Shown: piece after piece, positions 17,722-26,056 of the stretch
How positions within the stretch are numbered: the first letter of the stretch is position 1
How the letters are laid out: each line of letters opens with the position of its first letter
Assembly (NCBI RefSeq): GCF_023516435.1
Contig: NZ_CP097332.1
Location: 1,240,001-1,304,000 of the forward strand
Length of the DNA stretch: 64,000 bases
Direction: 5' to 3'
DNA from: Jatrophihabitans telluris
Lineage (GTDB): Bacteria; Actinomycetota; Actinomycetes; Mycobacteriales; Jatrophihabitantaceae
Notes under the pieces: model-generated
Database searches by the model: none
What the model saw: only the letters and a program-made list of their open reading frames with translations
What the model was told of the DNA's origin: nothing
Made by a program: the position numbers and the translations under genes

Positions 17722-19056
17722 GTGAGTTCTGCTCTCATCGACGCAACGCCCGTGCCCGTCGGTACCGATCGCCTCGGCTCCACACCGTTCACCCGGCGAA
17801 AGCGGCTGCCCACGACGGCGGCCCTGCTCCTGCTCGCCTCGATCGTGGTGTCCTTCCTTGCGGCCTCCAGCGCGCCTACTCCGCTGTATGCCTTTTACCA
17901 GGCGGAGTGGGGATTCAGCCCGATCACCACCACCGTCGTCTTCGGTGTTTATGCGGTCGCCGTGCTCGTGGCGCTCCTGACGATCGGGAAGCTGTCCGAT
18001 CATCTGGGCCGGCGGCCAGTGCTGCTCGTCTCGATCGCGGTCCAGGCGTTGTCGATGATCGTGTTCGCCACCGCCGACTCGGTGACGGCTCTGCTGATTG
18101 CCCGCGTCGTCCAAGGCTTGTCAACCGGCGCTGCGGTCGGCGCGGTCGGAGCGGGCATGCTCGACCTCGACCGGGAGCGCGGAACGCTGGCCAACGCCGT
18201 CGCCCCTGGCACCGGAACTGCGACCGGAGCACTGGTGTCGGCGCTGGTGGTGCAGTACCTGCCGTCCCCCGCGCACCTGATCTACCTGATCCTGCTCGGT
18301 GTCTTCGCGTTGCAGGCCGTCGGTGTGCTGCTGCTGCCGGAGACGGTGACCCCGAAGGCCGGAGCATTGGCCAGCCTCGTCCCCGAGATCCTCATACCGC
18401 CCGCGGTCCGGGGCGCGGTGTCGACCGCCGCGCCGGTGCTGTTCGCCGTCTGGGCGCTGGCCGGCTTCTACGGTTCGCTCGGGCCCGCCTTGGTGCGCCG
18501 TCTGTCCGGTTCGTCCTCAGCGGTCTATGGCGGGCTGAGCCTGTTCGTCCTCGCGGGGGTGGCGGCACTGTCCGTCCTGTTGCTACGCCGGACCGGTGCG
18601 CAGGCCGTGATGGGCCTGGGCATTCTCGCGCTGATCGTCGGAGTCGGACTCACCGTCATCGCGATCAGTGTGTCCTCGACCGCTCTGTTCTTCCTGGGCA
18701 CGGGCGTCGCCGGAGTCGGATTCGGCAGCGGCTTCCAGGGTGGCATCCGGACGGTCCTGCCGCGAACGGCTCCGCACGAGCGCTCCGGTGTGCTTTCGGT
18801 CCTCTACCTGGTTTCCTACCTGGGCCTAGGGGTCCCGGCCGTGCTGGGTGGCTATCTCGTGGTCAACGCCGGCGGCTTGCTCGACACCGCTCGTGAGTAC
18901 GGTCTCGCGGTGATCGTGCTGGCGCTGCTGGCTGCTGTGGGTCTGGCTCGCGGTCGGCTACGTCGGGCGCCCGGCGCGGTAGATGGTGACTCGGGTGACT
19001 CGGTTTACTCGGGTGACTCCGGTGATGCTGGTGATGCGCGATCGAGCGCGGCGTAG
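17722..19056 (+). CDS. MFS drug/metabolite exporter, TetR-controlled
   Basis: 444 aa from the GTG at 17722 (VSSALIDATPVP), preceded by GGAAAGAAG; an earlier in-frame start at 17665 would place the operator inside the gene. It has twelve predicted membrane segments, with the MFS signature GKLSDHLGRRPVLL between helices 2 and 3 and LLIARVVQGLSTGAAVGAVGAG after. It is an exporter of the DHA1-like drug/sugar efflux kind; the substrate is unknown. The last 20 residues (DGDSGDSVYSGDSGDAGD) are a 9-nt simple repeat rather than membrane protein. Two operators lie in its promoter, and the downstream tetR is probably its repressor. Confidence 0.85.
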   Translation: MSSALIDATPVPVGTDRLGSTPFTRRKRLPTTAALLLLASIVVSFLAASSAPTPLYAFYQAEWGFSPITTTVVFGVYAVAVLVALLTIGKLSDHLGRRPVLLVSIAVQALSMIVFATADSVTALLIARVVQGLSTGAAVGAVGAGMLDLDRERGTLANAVAPGTGTATGALVSALVVQYLPSPAHLIYLILLGVFALQAVGVLLLPETVTPKAGALASLVPEILIPPAVRGAVSTAAPVLFAVWALAGFYGSLGPALVRRLSGSSSAVYGGLSLFVLAGVAALSVLLLRRTGAQAVMGLGILALIVGVGLTVIAISVSSTALFFLGTGVAGVGFGSGFQGGIRTVLPRTAPHERSGVLSVLYLVSYLGLGVPAVLGGYLVVNAGGLLDTAREYGLAVIVLALLAAVGLARGRLRRAPGAVDGDSGDSVYSGDSGDAGDARSSAA

Positions 19057-19057
19057 C

Positions 19058-19075
19058 CTAGACAGAGCTGTCTGG
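19058..19075. promoter_or_regulatory. TetR-type operator upstream of tetR (autoregulation)
   Basis: CTAGACAG-AG-CTGTCTGG, 7 of 8 arm matches and the same half-site (TAGACAG) and 2-bp spacer as the two operators before the MFS gene. It ends 12 nt before the regulator's ATG and overlaps its ribosome site (GGAAGG), so it would give negative autoregulation. Confidence 0.75.
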
Positions 19076-19087
19076 AAGGTGATTGAG

Positions 19088-19747
19088 ATGGTGCAGACGA
19101 AGGGCCCGACGCGGACGCCCGGCGAGGTAAGGCTTTCGGCGCGGGAGCGGTTGCTCAACGCCGCGGGGGAGTTGTTCTACGCCGAGGGAGTCCAGACCGT
19201 CGGGATCGATCGCGTGATCGAGCAGGCCGGCGTGGCCAAGGCCTCCCTGTACAACACCTTCGGAAGCAAGGAAGAACTCGTGCACGCCTACCTTCAGGCA
19301 CGGCACGAACGCATCAGCGGACGGATCAACCGGGTCCTGGACAGGTACCCATCGCCGCGCGAGAAGCTCCTCGCGATCTTCGAGGCGCAGGGCGAGATCT
19401 TCGGCGATCCGGACTATCACGGGTGTGCCTTCGTCAGTGCCAGCGCCGAAGCCCGGCCTGGAAGCAGCGTGGTCGAAGCCGTCGACGACTACCGTGCCTG
19501 GGTCCGTGGGCTGTTCACCGACCTGGCTACCCAGCTCGGGGTGAGCGAACCGGCCACGCTCGCCCAGCAGCTGCAGATGCTCTACGACGGTGGCGGCCTG
19601 TCGGCTCGGATGGACCGTGACCCGCAAGCGTGGCAGGCCTCACGGGCTGCCGCTGCCGCGCTGCTGGACACGGCGCTACTGGACAGGCCGCCGGACACGG
19701 CGCTGCTGGACACGGCGCTGCTGGACACGGCGACCGCCGAGCGTTGA
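19088..19747 (+). CDS. TetR/AcrR family transcriptional regulator
   Basis: 219 aa from the ATG at 19088 with GGAAGG 8 nt upstream. The N-terminal TetR HTH (RERLLNAAGELFYAEGVQTV ... IEQAGVAKASLYNTFGSKEEL) is followed by a ligand-binding C-domain with FGDPDYHGCAFVSASAE, as in regulators next to MFS exporters. The C-terminal about 28 residues are a 15-nt tandem repeat (LLDTA units), probably a polymerase-slippage tail of no function. It probably represses itself and the upstream MFS gene. Confidence 0.88.
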   Translation: MVQTKGPTRTPGEVRLSARERLLNAAGELFYAEGVQTVGIDRVIEQAGVAKASLYNTFGSKEELVHAYLQARHERISGRINRVLDRYPSPREKLLAIFEAQGEIFGDPDYHGCAFVSASAEARPGSSVVEAVDDYRAWVRGLFTDLATQLGVSEPATLAQQLQMLYDGGGLSARMDRDPQAWQASRAAAAALLDTALLDRPPDTALLDTALLDTATAER

Positions 19748-19774
19748 TCGGGGCGGTCCGCGCATAATGCGCTC

Positions 19775-20374
19775 ATGACCGAGCCCGAGGGCAGCGAGCC
19801 CGCGCAGGACCTTTCCGATCAGGACATCTTCGCCGTGCTCGACAGCGATCATCGGGCGCTGCTCGAGCTCGCCGACCGGGCTGCGACCACGGGGGGCGCC
19901 GACGAGCTCGCCGTGCATTGCGAGCAGCTGGTCATGCTCGCGGTCAGACATTTCGTAGCCGAGGAGCAGTATCTGTTCCCGCTAATGCGGCAGCACCTGC
20001 CCGACGGCGACCGGTCGGTGCACCGGCTCAGCGACGCGCACCGGCACCTGGAGTCGGAACTGCGGCGGTTGGAGGACGTGGAGCGATCCCCCCAGGCGGT
20101 TGGCCCGATCCTGGCCGACGTCCGGGCCCGGTTGGTCGATCACGTCGAGAGCCTGTCGCAGGCCTTCGCCTCGCTGCGCGGCGAGATCGATCCCGCCGAA
20201 GCTCAGCGCTTGGGTGATGACGTCCTCGGCGTCGAACAGCTGGCGCCTACCCGTCCTCGGCTCGACCACTCGGACTCGCCCGCGCTGAACAAGCTCGTCT
20301 CGCTGGTCGAGGGATACGTCGACCGGATCCGCGACGCCTATACCCACCGTGGCGTCGAGCGCGACGAACGCTGA
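19775..20374 (+). CDS. Hemerythrin HHE-domain protein
   Basis: 199 aa. Residues about 15-135 contain the iron-ligand pattern of HHE hemerythrins: DSDHRALLELAD, AVRHFVAEEQYLFPLM, HRLSDAHRHLESELRRLE and ARLVDHVESLSQ. These provide His/Glu ligands for a di-iron site, which suggests O2 or NO binding or stress sensing. The tail after residue 150 is not recognised. It lies 27 nt after tetR and may be co-transcribed with it. It ends convergently against the M50-like gene. Confidence 0.85.
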   Translation: MTEPEGSEPAQDLSDQDIFAVLDSDHRALLELADRAATTGGADELAVHCEQLVMLAVRHFVAEEQYLFPLMRQHLPDGDRSVHRLSDAHRHLESELRRLEDVERSPQAVGPILADVRARLVDHVESLSQAFASLRGEIDPAEAQRLGDDVLGVEQLAPTRPRLDHSDSPALNKLVSLVEGYVDRIRDAYTHRGVERDER

Positions 20375-20403
20375 CGGCGGGCCGGTTGGCTGCGTCGAGC
20401 GGG

Positions 20404-21126
20404 CTACCGGTACGGCGCGCTCACCCACCACGTCCCGAGTGCGAGCGAACCCACGGTGGCCAGCAAAAATACGCCGACCCAGAGCAAGCCGGGCAAACCG
20501 GTGAGCCGGGCGAGTTCGTCGGCATCTGATCGTGGCGCGCGACGGCGACGGCGCTGGGCTTGCAATTCCAGGACGGGGCGTGGGGCCCCGAGCAGTAGGA
20601 AGGCCGCGATCAGGTAGGCGAATGCTGACTGTCCACGCTCGGGCACCCACCATGAGACGCCGAAGACCACGAGGCCGGTGCCCAGGACGGTGAGCAGCCC
20701 GAACCAGTTGCGAATCTGCAACAGCAGCAACGCCAGTAGCGCGAGGACAACCCAGAGCAACGCGACCGCGTGCCGTCCGAGCAGCAGCGCGGAAGCCAGC
20801 AAGCCGAACAAGGTCGGACCGAGGTAGCCCGCCGCGTACATGGCCACCACGCCGGGCCCGCGCGGGCGTCCTCGGGAAATCGTGAGTCCGGAGGTGTCCG
20901 AATGAAGCCGGATGCCGCTGAGTCGCCGTCCTACCAGCAGGGCCAGGACACCGTGCGCGCCCTCGTGGGCGATGGTGACCAGATGGCGGCTGTAGCGCCA
21001 GGCCGGCGAGTACACGAGGACGGCTGCGAGCACGGCAGCTACGGCGGCCACGGTCGAATCAGGAGCGGCCTGGCTGGCGTAGACCCGGTGCCAGACTTGC
21101 GTGACGGCTTCCATCTCGGCCAGCAT
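20404..21126 (-). CDS. M50-type membrane metalloprotease
   Basis: 240 aa from the ATG at 21126 (an in-frame ATG at 21114 is also possible). The frame continues upstream only through repeat DNA. About six membrane helices are predicted, with the zinc motif HEGAH at about residue 50 (HLVTIAHEGAHGVLALLVG) and IRLHSDTSGLTIS just after, as in the M50B-like peptidases of actinobacteria. The second expected motif (NxxPxxxxDG) is not obvious. The active-site inventory may therefore be incomplete. It could be a site-2-protease relative or a non-catalytic homologue. Confidence 0.72.
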   Translation of the reverse strand: MLAEMEAVTQVWHRVYASQAAPDSTVAAVAAVLAAVLVYSPAWRYSRHLVTIAHEGAHGVLALLVGRRLSGIRLHSDTSGLTISRGRPRGPGVVAMYAAGYLGPTLFGLLASALLLGRHAVALLWVVLALLALLLLQIRNWFGLLTVLGTGLVVFGVSWWVPERGQSAFAYLIAAFLLLGAPRPVLELQAQRRRRRAPRSDADELARLTGLPGLLWVGVFLLATVGSLALGTWWVSAPYR

Positions 21127-21159
21127 GCCAGCCCAGTCTGTGGTCGGGCCAGCTTCTCT

Positions 21160-21294
21160 CGCGAATGGGCAGTTCCAGCGCGAATGGGCAGTTACAGATA
21201 TCCATCGCGCGTCGACCCGTCCGCGAATGGGCAGTTCCAGCGCGAATGGGCAGTTACAGGTGCCCATTCGCGCGCGAACTGCCCATTCGCGCTG
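21160..21294. repeat. 19-bp repeats (GCGAATGGGCAGTT core), direct and inverted
   Basis: Two tandem pairs alternate CGCGAATGGGCAGTTCCAG and CGCGAATGGGCAGTTACAG at 21,160-21,197 and 21,222-21,259. Two inverted copies (TGCCCATTCGCG at 21,261; GAACTGCCCATTCGCGCTG at 21,276-21,294) follow directly, so the segment can form long stems. It lies just upstream of the M50-like gene. It is not coding in any convincing frame. Confidence 0.8.
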
Positions 21295-21301
21295 CTGGGA
21301 C

Positions 21302-21398
21302 AGAACATCCCCAGCAACAAGGGCAACGTCAACGGAACATCCCCAGCAACAAGGGCAACGTCAACGGAACATCCCCAGCAACAAGGGCAACGTCAACG
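21302..21398 (-). repeat. 32-bp tandem repeat array A (3 copies), 3' of the amidohydrolase
   Basis: Three copies of exactly 32 bp (21,302-21,333; 21,334-21,365; 21,366-21,397). Each has the core GCAACAAGGGCAACGTCAAC with CCA before it and an 8-bp filler GAACATCC; only the first base of copy 1 differs. The array ends 23 bp from the stop codon of the minus-strand amidohydrolase. Read on that gene's strand it is a GTTG-rich 3' element. The same core occurs in the arrays at 48.7-49.1 kb. Confidence 0.9.
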
Positions 21399-21421
21399 GA
21401 GGGCTGGAGCAAGCAGAAACC

Positions 21422-23059
21422 TCAGGTGCTGGCGTAGACCACTTCACCGTCGAGGTATGTGGTCACCACCCGCGCGTCGGCGATCTCCTCCGTCGGCGCC
21501 GCGAACGGATCGCGGTCGAGGACGACGAGGTCGGCCTGCTTGCCGACCTCGATGGTTCCGGTGCGGTCCTCGGCATGGTTGAGGTAGGCGCTGCCCGAGG
21601 TGTACGCGCGCCACATCTGCGCCAGGGTCAACCGCTGCTCGGGATGGAAGTCCGGCTTCAGGCTGCCGCGATGGTTGCGGTTCACCGCGGTATGGATTGC
21701 CGCGATCGGGTTGGCGTCGCTGACCGGCCAATCGCTCCCCGCGCCGATGCGGGTGCCTGCATCCACCAGCGAGCGGAACGGGTACTGCATCGCGTCCCGC
21801 TCCGGGCCGAGGAAGGGGATGACCAGCTCATCGACCTGATCGTCGTGGGCGGCCCACAGCGCCTGCAGATTCGCGGCGGCACCCACCTCGGCGAACCGGG
21901 CGATGTCATCGGGGTGGACCACTTGCAGGTGGGCCAGGTGGTGCCGGTTCGTGCCGTCGGTGCCCGATTCGCGCAGTGCCTGTAGGGCATCGAGCGCCGA
22001 ACGCACCGCTCCGTCGCCGAGCGCGTGGAAATGCACCTGGAAACCGAGCCGGTCCAGTTCGCGCAGATAGCCCGCCAACGCGGCCGGATCGACGAAGTCC
22101 ACCCCGGTCGGGTGCTCGTGCCCGCATCGGTGCAGATAGGGCTCGATCATCGAGGCGGTGAAGTTCTCGGCCACACCATCGAGCATCATCTTTACCGTGG
22201 TGGCCTGAAAACGCCCCGCCGACAAGGACGAACGCCGTTCGACCAGATCCGCGATCTGCTCGGCTCCGCGGCGACGATCCCACCACAAGGCGCCGACCAC
22301 CTTGGCGCGCAAGGCCCCGGTCTCCACCGCCCGCTGGTACGGCCCCGCGGTGTCGGGCTGACCCAGGTACTCGCCGATGATGGCGTCCTGCCAAGCTGTG
22401 ACGCCCAACGCAAACAGGGCCTCCTGCGCGACCAGCAATGCCCGCAGCGCGGTGTCGTCGCTGACCGGCGGCAGCATCCGGGCCACCAGCGAGGCAGCAC
22501 CTTCGTGCAGGGTGCCGCTGGGGAAACCGTCCGGTTCGCGTTCGATCACCCCGTCGTCCGGGTCGGGCGTGGTGGCGTCGATGCCCGCCCGGCGCAGCGC
22601 TTCGGTGTTTACCCACGCCCCGTGTGCGTCGCGATTGATCAGGTACACCGGGCGATCGGGAACCACGGCGTCGAGGGCTTGCCGGGTCGGGGTACCTCCG
22701 GGGAACACCGGCATCGCCCAGCCTCCACCGGTGATCCACTCCAGCTCCGGATGGTCCCGGGAGTAGCGCTCGACGATGTCGAGGTAACCGGACTCGGTCG
22801 CCGCGTCGTCCCCGCCCAGGTGACAGGTGATCAGCTGCAGACCCCCGAAGACGGGATGAATGTGCGCGTCGGTGAACGAGGCGCTGATCAGTCCCGTCCC
22901 CGCGTCGCGGTGCTCGACGCCAGCCGCCTGGCCACGCTTGAGGGCCTCAGCGCCGGTCGCCGCGATAACGCCGTCGCAGACGAACACGGCTCCTGGGCCG
23001 GGAGCGTCGGTCAATCCGGTGAAGATGCGCTGGCCGGTCAGCAGCAGATCGGAAACCAT
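21422..23059 (-). CDS. Amidohydrolase, YtcJ-like family
   Basis: 545 aa. It has an N-terminal beta-sandwich (LLLTGQRIFTGLTDAPGPGAVFV), first metal motif TDAHIHPVFGG near residue 60, then AHLQVVHPDDIARFAEVG, and the C-terminal metal Asp in GAGSDWPVSDANPIAAIHTAVNR. This order is that of amidohydrolase-3/YtcJ enzymes, which hydrolyse amide-like bonds with a metal centre; the substrate is unknown. It has no operon partner and is divergent from the DUF4349 lipoprotein. The 32-bp repeat array lies immediately after its stop codon. Confidence 0.85.
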   Translation of the reverse strand: MVSDLLLTGQRIFTGLTDAPGPGAVFVCDGVIAATGAEALKRGQAAGVEHRDAGTGLISASFTDAHIHPVFGGLQLITCHLGGDDAATESGYLDIVERYSRDHPELEWITGGGWAMPVFPGGTPTRQALDAVVPDRPVYLINRDAHGAWVNTEALRRAGIDATTPDPDDGVIEREPDGFPSGTLHEGAASLVARMLPPVSDDTALRALLVAQEALFALGVTAWQDAIIGEYLGQPDTAGPYQRAVETGALRAKVVGALWWDRRRGAEQIADLVERRSSLSAGRFQATTVKMMLDGVAENFTASMIEPYLHRCGHEHPTGVDFVDPAALAGYLRELDRLGFQVHFHALGDGAVRSALDALQALRESGTDGTNRHHLAHLQVVHPDDIARFAEVGAAANLQALWAAHDDQVDELVIPFLGPERDAMQYPFRSLVDAGTRIGAGSDWPVSDANPIAAIHTAVNRNHRGSLKPDFHPEQRLTLAQMWRAYTSGSAYLNHAEDRTGTIEVGKQADLVVLDRDPFAAPTEEIADARVVTTYLDGEVVYAST

Positions 23060-23182
23060 GGCGCTGAGATTAGAGCGTGCCCATCCGGTCTGTTGTTCCG
23101 GAGCAAACCTCTAAGATCACGACTTGATCTCCCCGCGCACCGCGACGCAACTATCGCCGCCACGCGTCGCATCTGACCGGGC

Positions 23183-24154
23183 ATGAGCGCATCTCGGCTG
23201 TTGCCCATGCTTAGCGTCGTGATCGTGGCCGCCTTGGCGGGCTGTTCCGGTACGCACGGCAAAACGAGCTCGTCCGCGGCCATCGGCGGGGGTTCGTCTG
23301 CCGGGAGCTACGGGATGCCCGCTGCGGCGGGTGCCCCGATGGCGGCAGCGTCCAACGGACAGAACGATGTGGCTCGCGGGACACAGTCCTCAACCGGAAA
23401 GCTCGCCACGACACCGACCGAGCCGTTGCAGCAGCGCGACATGGTCTACACCGCGACCCTGGCCGTCCAAGTCGGTGACGTCGACGCCGCGGCGAACAAG
23501 GTGAGCGCGCTCGCCATCTCACTCGGCGGCCGCGTCGACGGGGACGACCGCAGCAGCACCAAGGCCGAGACGCCGATCGCGACACTGGTTCTGCGGCTGC
23601 CGCCGGACAAGCTCGACCGGGCGCTCGCGGGCAGTGTCGGGCTCGGCAAGGAACTCGGCCGCACGCTCAAGGGTGAGGACGTCACCTCCGCCCACGCCGA
23701 TGTCTCCGCCCGCGTCTCCGCGTTGCGCACCAGTGTGCAGCGACTGCATACCTTCCTGGCTCACTCGGGATCGATCTCGGACCTGGTGAGTCTGGAAAGC
23801 CAGCTCACCAAAAGGGAAAGTGAGCTGGAGTCGACCGTGGCCCAGCAACGGGCGCTGGCCGATTCGATCGCTCTGGCCAGCCTTACGGTGACCCTCAGCA
23901 AGAAGGCGAGCGTGCCCGCCGCGGTGGTCAAGCGAAGTCACGACCCGTCCGGCTTCGGTAGGGCCGTCGGAGCCGGGTGGCACGCCCTCGTCCTGAGCTG
24001 GCGCTACCTGGCCGCGGGCCTGGGCTACGCCGGGCCGTTCCTGCTGTTGACGCTCGCGCTCGGCTTGCCCGCCCTGTGGCTGCGCCGACGGCTGAGCGGA
24101 TCGGTTAATCCGGTGAGTCCGGTGAACCCGGAGGATTCGGCAGCCACACCGTGA
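23183..24154 (+). CDS. DUF4349 lipoprotein
   Basis: 323 aa. A signal peptide with lipobox (VVIVAALAGC, lipidated Cys at residue 21) is followed by a low-complexity Gly/Ser linker and then DUF4349: QQRDMVYTATLAVQVGDVDAAANKV, a long coiled coil (LVSLESQLTKRESELESTVAQQRALADSI) and a C-terminal membrane helix (YLAAGLGYAGPFLLLTLALGL). It is probably anchored at both ends in the membrane; its function is unknown. Its 3' end overlaps the convergent histidine kinase gene by 50 bp, and the overlap lies in a 9-nt repeat (GGTGARYCC). Confidence 0.83.
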   Translation: MSASRLLPMLSVVIVAALAGCSGTHGKTSSSAAIGGGSSAGSYGMPAAAGAPMAAASNGQNDVARGTQSSTGKLATTPTEPLQQRDMVYTATLAVQVGDVDAAANKVSALAISLGGRVDGDDRSSTKAETPIATLVLRLPPDKLDRALAGSVGLGKELGRTLKGEDVTSAHADVSARVSALRTSVQRLHTFLAHSGSISDLVSLESQLTKRESELESTVAQQRALADSIALASLTVTLSKKASVPAAVVKRSHDPSGFGRAVGAGWHALVLSWRYLAAGLGYAGPFLLLTLALGLPALWLRRRLSGSVNPVSPVNPEDSAATP

Positions 24155-25553
24155 AGATGGTGCCGACGCCCTCCTTGGACTCGGCCTCGATCGCCCCACC
24201 GTGCCGCCGCACGATCTCGTCCACGATGCTCAGCCCCAGCCCTGTACCGGGAAGGGCCGCGGCGGCCGCGTTGGAGGCTCGGAAGAAGCGGGAGAACAGC
24301 CGGTCGAACTCGGCCTCGGGGATCCCGATCCCGGTGTCACGCACCTGCACGAACACTCCTGTGCCCTCCGGGTCCGGCCCGCAGGACACGGTCACTTCCG
24401 AACCCGGCGGGCTGAACTTGATCGCGTTGGACAGCAGGTTGGTGAAGACCTGTTCCAGCTGATGGATGTCGGCGTCGACCGGCAGCGGGTGACGGTCGGC
24501 CTCCACGGCGTGCACCGTGACCACGCCGGCGGAGGCGAGCGGCAACAGCGCGGTGCGGACGGTCTGCAGCGCCGCGACCACATCGACCCGCCCCAGCTCA
24601 AGCCGTAGCCGCCCGGCGTCGATCCGCGACTGGGTGAGCAGGTCCTCGATGAGGTTGCGCAGCCTGGTGGCGTTTCGGTCGATGACATCGAGCATCTGTT
24701 GCGCCGCGGCGGGCAACGGTCCGCCATCGCCGTCGCGCAGCAGTTCGAGGTAGCCGGTGATGGACGTGAGCGGGGTGCGCAATTCATGCGACACGGTCGA
24801 GACGAAGTCGCTCTTGGCCTGATCCAGTTCCCGCAGCAGTTGCACGGCTTGTTCCTGCTGGTCGATGATGTGCGCCTGCACCAGGCTGTGGGCGAGGTCG
24901 GCGGCCAGGTGTTGTGCCACCCCCAGTTCGGCCGGCGTCCAGTGCCGCGGGTGATCGACCATCGAGATCCAGAGCAGCCCGAAGACTCCGACGCTGTCGC
25001 CGATCGGTACCACGACCGACGCGCTGGCGCCGAGCCTGCCGGCGAGGTCGAACGCGCTGGTGCCGGCCTCGGACGAGTCGTGGCCGCGATGGTCCTCGAC
25101 CGCGAGCACTCGTGCGTTTTCCCAGAGTCGGACGGCCAGGTCCCGGTGGGCGTCGATGAGGGCGTCCACCGATGCGGGCAGGGGCGTCAGGCGTTCGGTA
25201 TGCCACTGCGCGGTCAGGTCCGGCACCCGCTCGTCGAAGGTGTGCAGCCAGCATCGATCGACCTCGTAGGCGTGGCCGATTCCGCGGACGAGCTGATCGG
25301 CCATCTGCGACACGTTCGCGGTTCGGCGGATGGTGGCCGAGATCAGCCTGGTGCGCTGGCGAAACTGTTCGGCGTCGCGTTCGGCGGCGACCGCCGCCCG
25401 TGCCGAGACCGCCATGGTGTTGACCGCTCGGGTGATCGACTGCGCCGCGGGCGGACCGTCGGCCGCGTCCAGCGCGACATCGATGTCACCGTCGGCCAGC
25501 CGGGTGATGGCCTCGGCGAGCCGGTCCAGGGAGTGATTCGTGCGGCGGTTCAT
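24105..25553 (-). CDS. GAF-domain sensor histidine kinase
   Basis: 482 aa with no membrane helix, so probably cytoplasmic. A HAMP-like N-terminal segment (LAEAITRLADGDIDVAL) precedes a GAF sensor domain (about residues 85-235, ending VVPIGDSVGVFGLLWISMVD), a dimerisation His-box (SHELRTPLTSITGYLELL), N-box LLSNAIKFSPPGSE, and G-boxes DTGIGIPE and GTGLGLSIV. Its ATG overlaps the stop of the response-regulator gene at 25,550, so the two form a pair. The last residues (NPPGSPDSPD) are encoded by the repeat in the convergent overlap. Confidence 0.9.
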   Translation of the reverse strand: MNRRTNHSLDRLAEAITRLADGDIDVALDAADGPPAAQSITRAVNTMAVSARAAVAAERDAEQFRQRTRLISATIRRTANVSQMADQLVRGIGHAYEVDRCWLHTFDERVPDLTAQWHTERLTPLPASVDALIDAHRDLAVRLWENARVLAVEDHRGHDSSEAGTSAFDLAGRLGASASVVVPIGDSVGVFGLLWISMVDHPRHWTPAELGVAQHLAADLAHSLVQAHIIDQQEQAVQLLRELDQAKSDFVSTVSHELRTPLTSITGYLELLRDGDGGPLPAAAQQMLDVIDRNATRLRNLIEDLLTQSRIDAGRLRLELGRVDVVAALQTVRTALLPLASAGVVTVHAVEADRHPLPVDADIHQLEQVFTNLLSNAIKFSPPGSEVTVSCGPDPEGTGVFVQVRDTGIGIPEAEFDRLFSRFFRASNAAAAALPGTGLGLSIVDEIVRRHGGAIEAESKEGVGTIFTVWLPNPPGSPDSPD

Positions 25554-25948
25554 TCGGTCGGGACCCGCGTCGCACGCCGGACCCGCTCCAGAAGTTCGCG
25601 GGGGCTGAACGGCTTGATGACGTAGTCGGTGGCACCCAGGGCCAGCCCCTCGGCCACGTCGAACTCCTGGCTGCGCGCGGACAGCAGGATGACGGGAAGG
25701 CTTGCGGTCTCTGCATCGAGGCGCAGTTCGGCGAGTAGTTCCAGGCCGGACAGGCCCGGCATCATCACGTCGAGCAGCGCGACGCTGATGTCGTGAGTGA
25801 GGATGGCCTCGCGGGCCGAGATACCGTCGGCCACGGCCAGTACGGCGTAGCCGGCCGATTCAAGCTTCAGGGTGATGAGCCTGCGGATGTCGTGGTCGTC
25901 CTCGGCCAACAGCACGGTCGCGCTGTTCGTCGTCGGCGAGCCACTCAT
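25550..25948 (-). CDS. Single-domain response regulator
   Basis: 132 aa from the ATG at 25948; the exact start is uncertain, because GGGAGG lies upstream of an alternative GTG about 9 nt further out. It is a receiver domain only: acidic pair LLAEDDHDI, phospho-acceptor Asp in VALLDVMMPGLSG, Thr/Ser in ILLSARSQEF and Lys in YVIKPFSPRELLERV. No output domain is present, so it acts by protein contact or as a phosphorelay intermediate of the kinase that follows it with a 4-nt overlap. Confidence 0.88.
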   Translation of the reverse strand: MSGSPTTNSATVLLAEDDHDIRRLITLKLESAGYAVLAVADGISAREAILTHDISVALLDVMMPGLSGLELLAELRLDAETASLPVILLSARSQEFDVAEGLALGATDYVIKPFSPRELLERVRRATRVPTE

Positions 25949-26056
25949 GACAGGCACCATCCTCCCAGCGACACCTACGGTGCCACCGCTTGCGACCTCC
26001 CCGTCCGCAACCATCCTCGCAGAAATCCGCTGGGTTGCGCCGCCCGCGGATGAGAA

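Noticed and set aside
21101-21985. Open frames running through the repeat arrays (NKGNVN-type peptides)
   Set aside because: A 32-bp unit is not a multiple of three, so frames rotate and stay open by composition. They run into the real amidohydrolase on the other strand.
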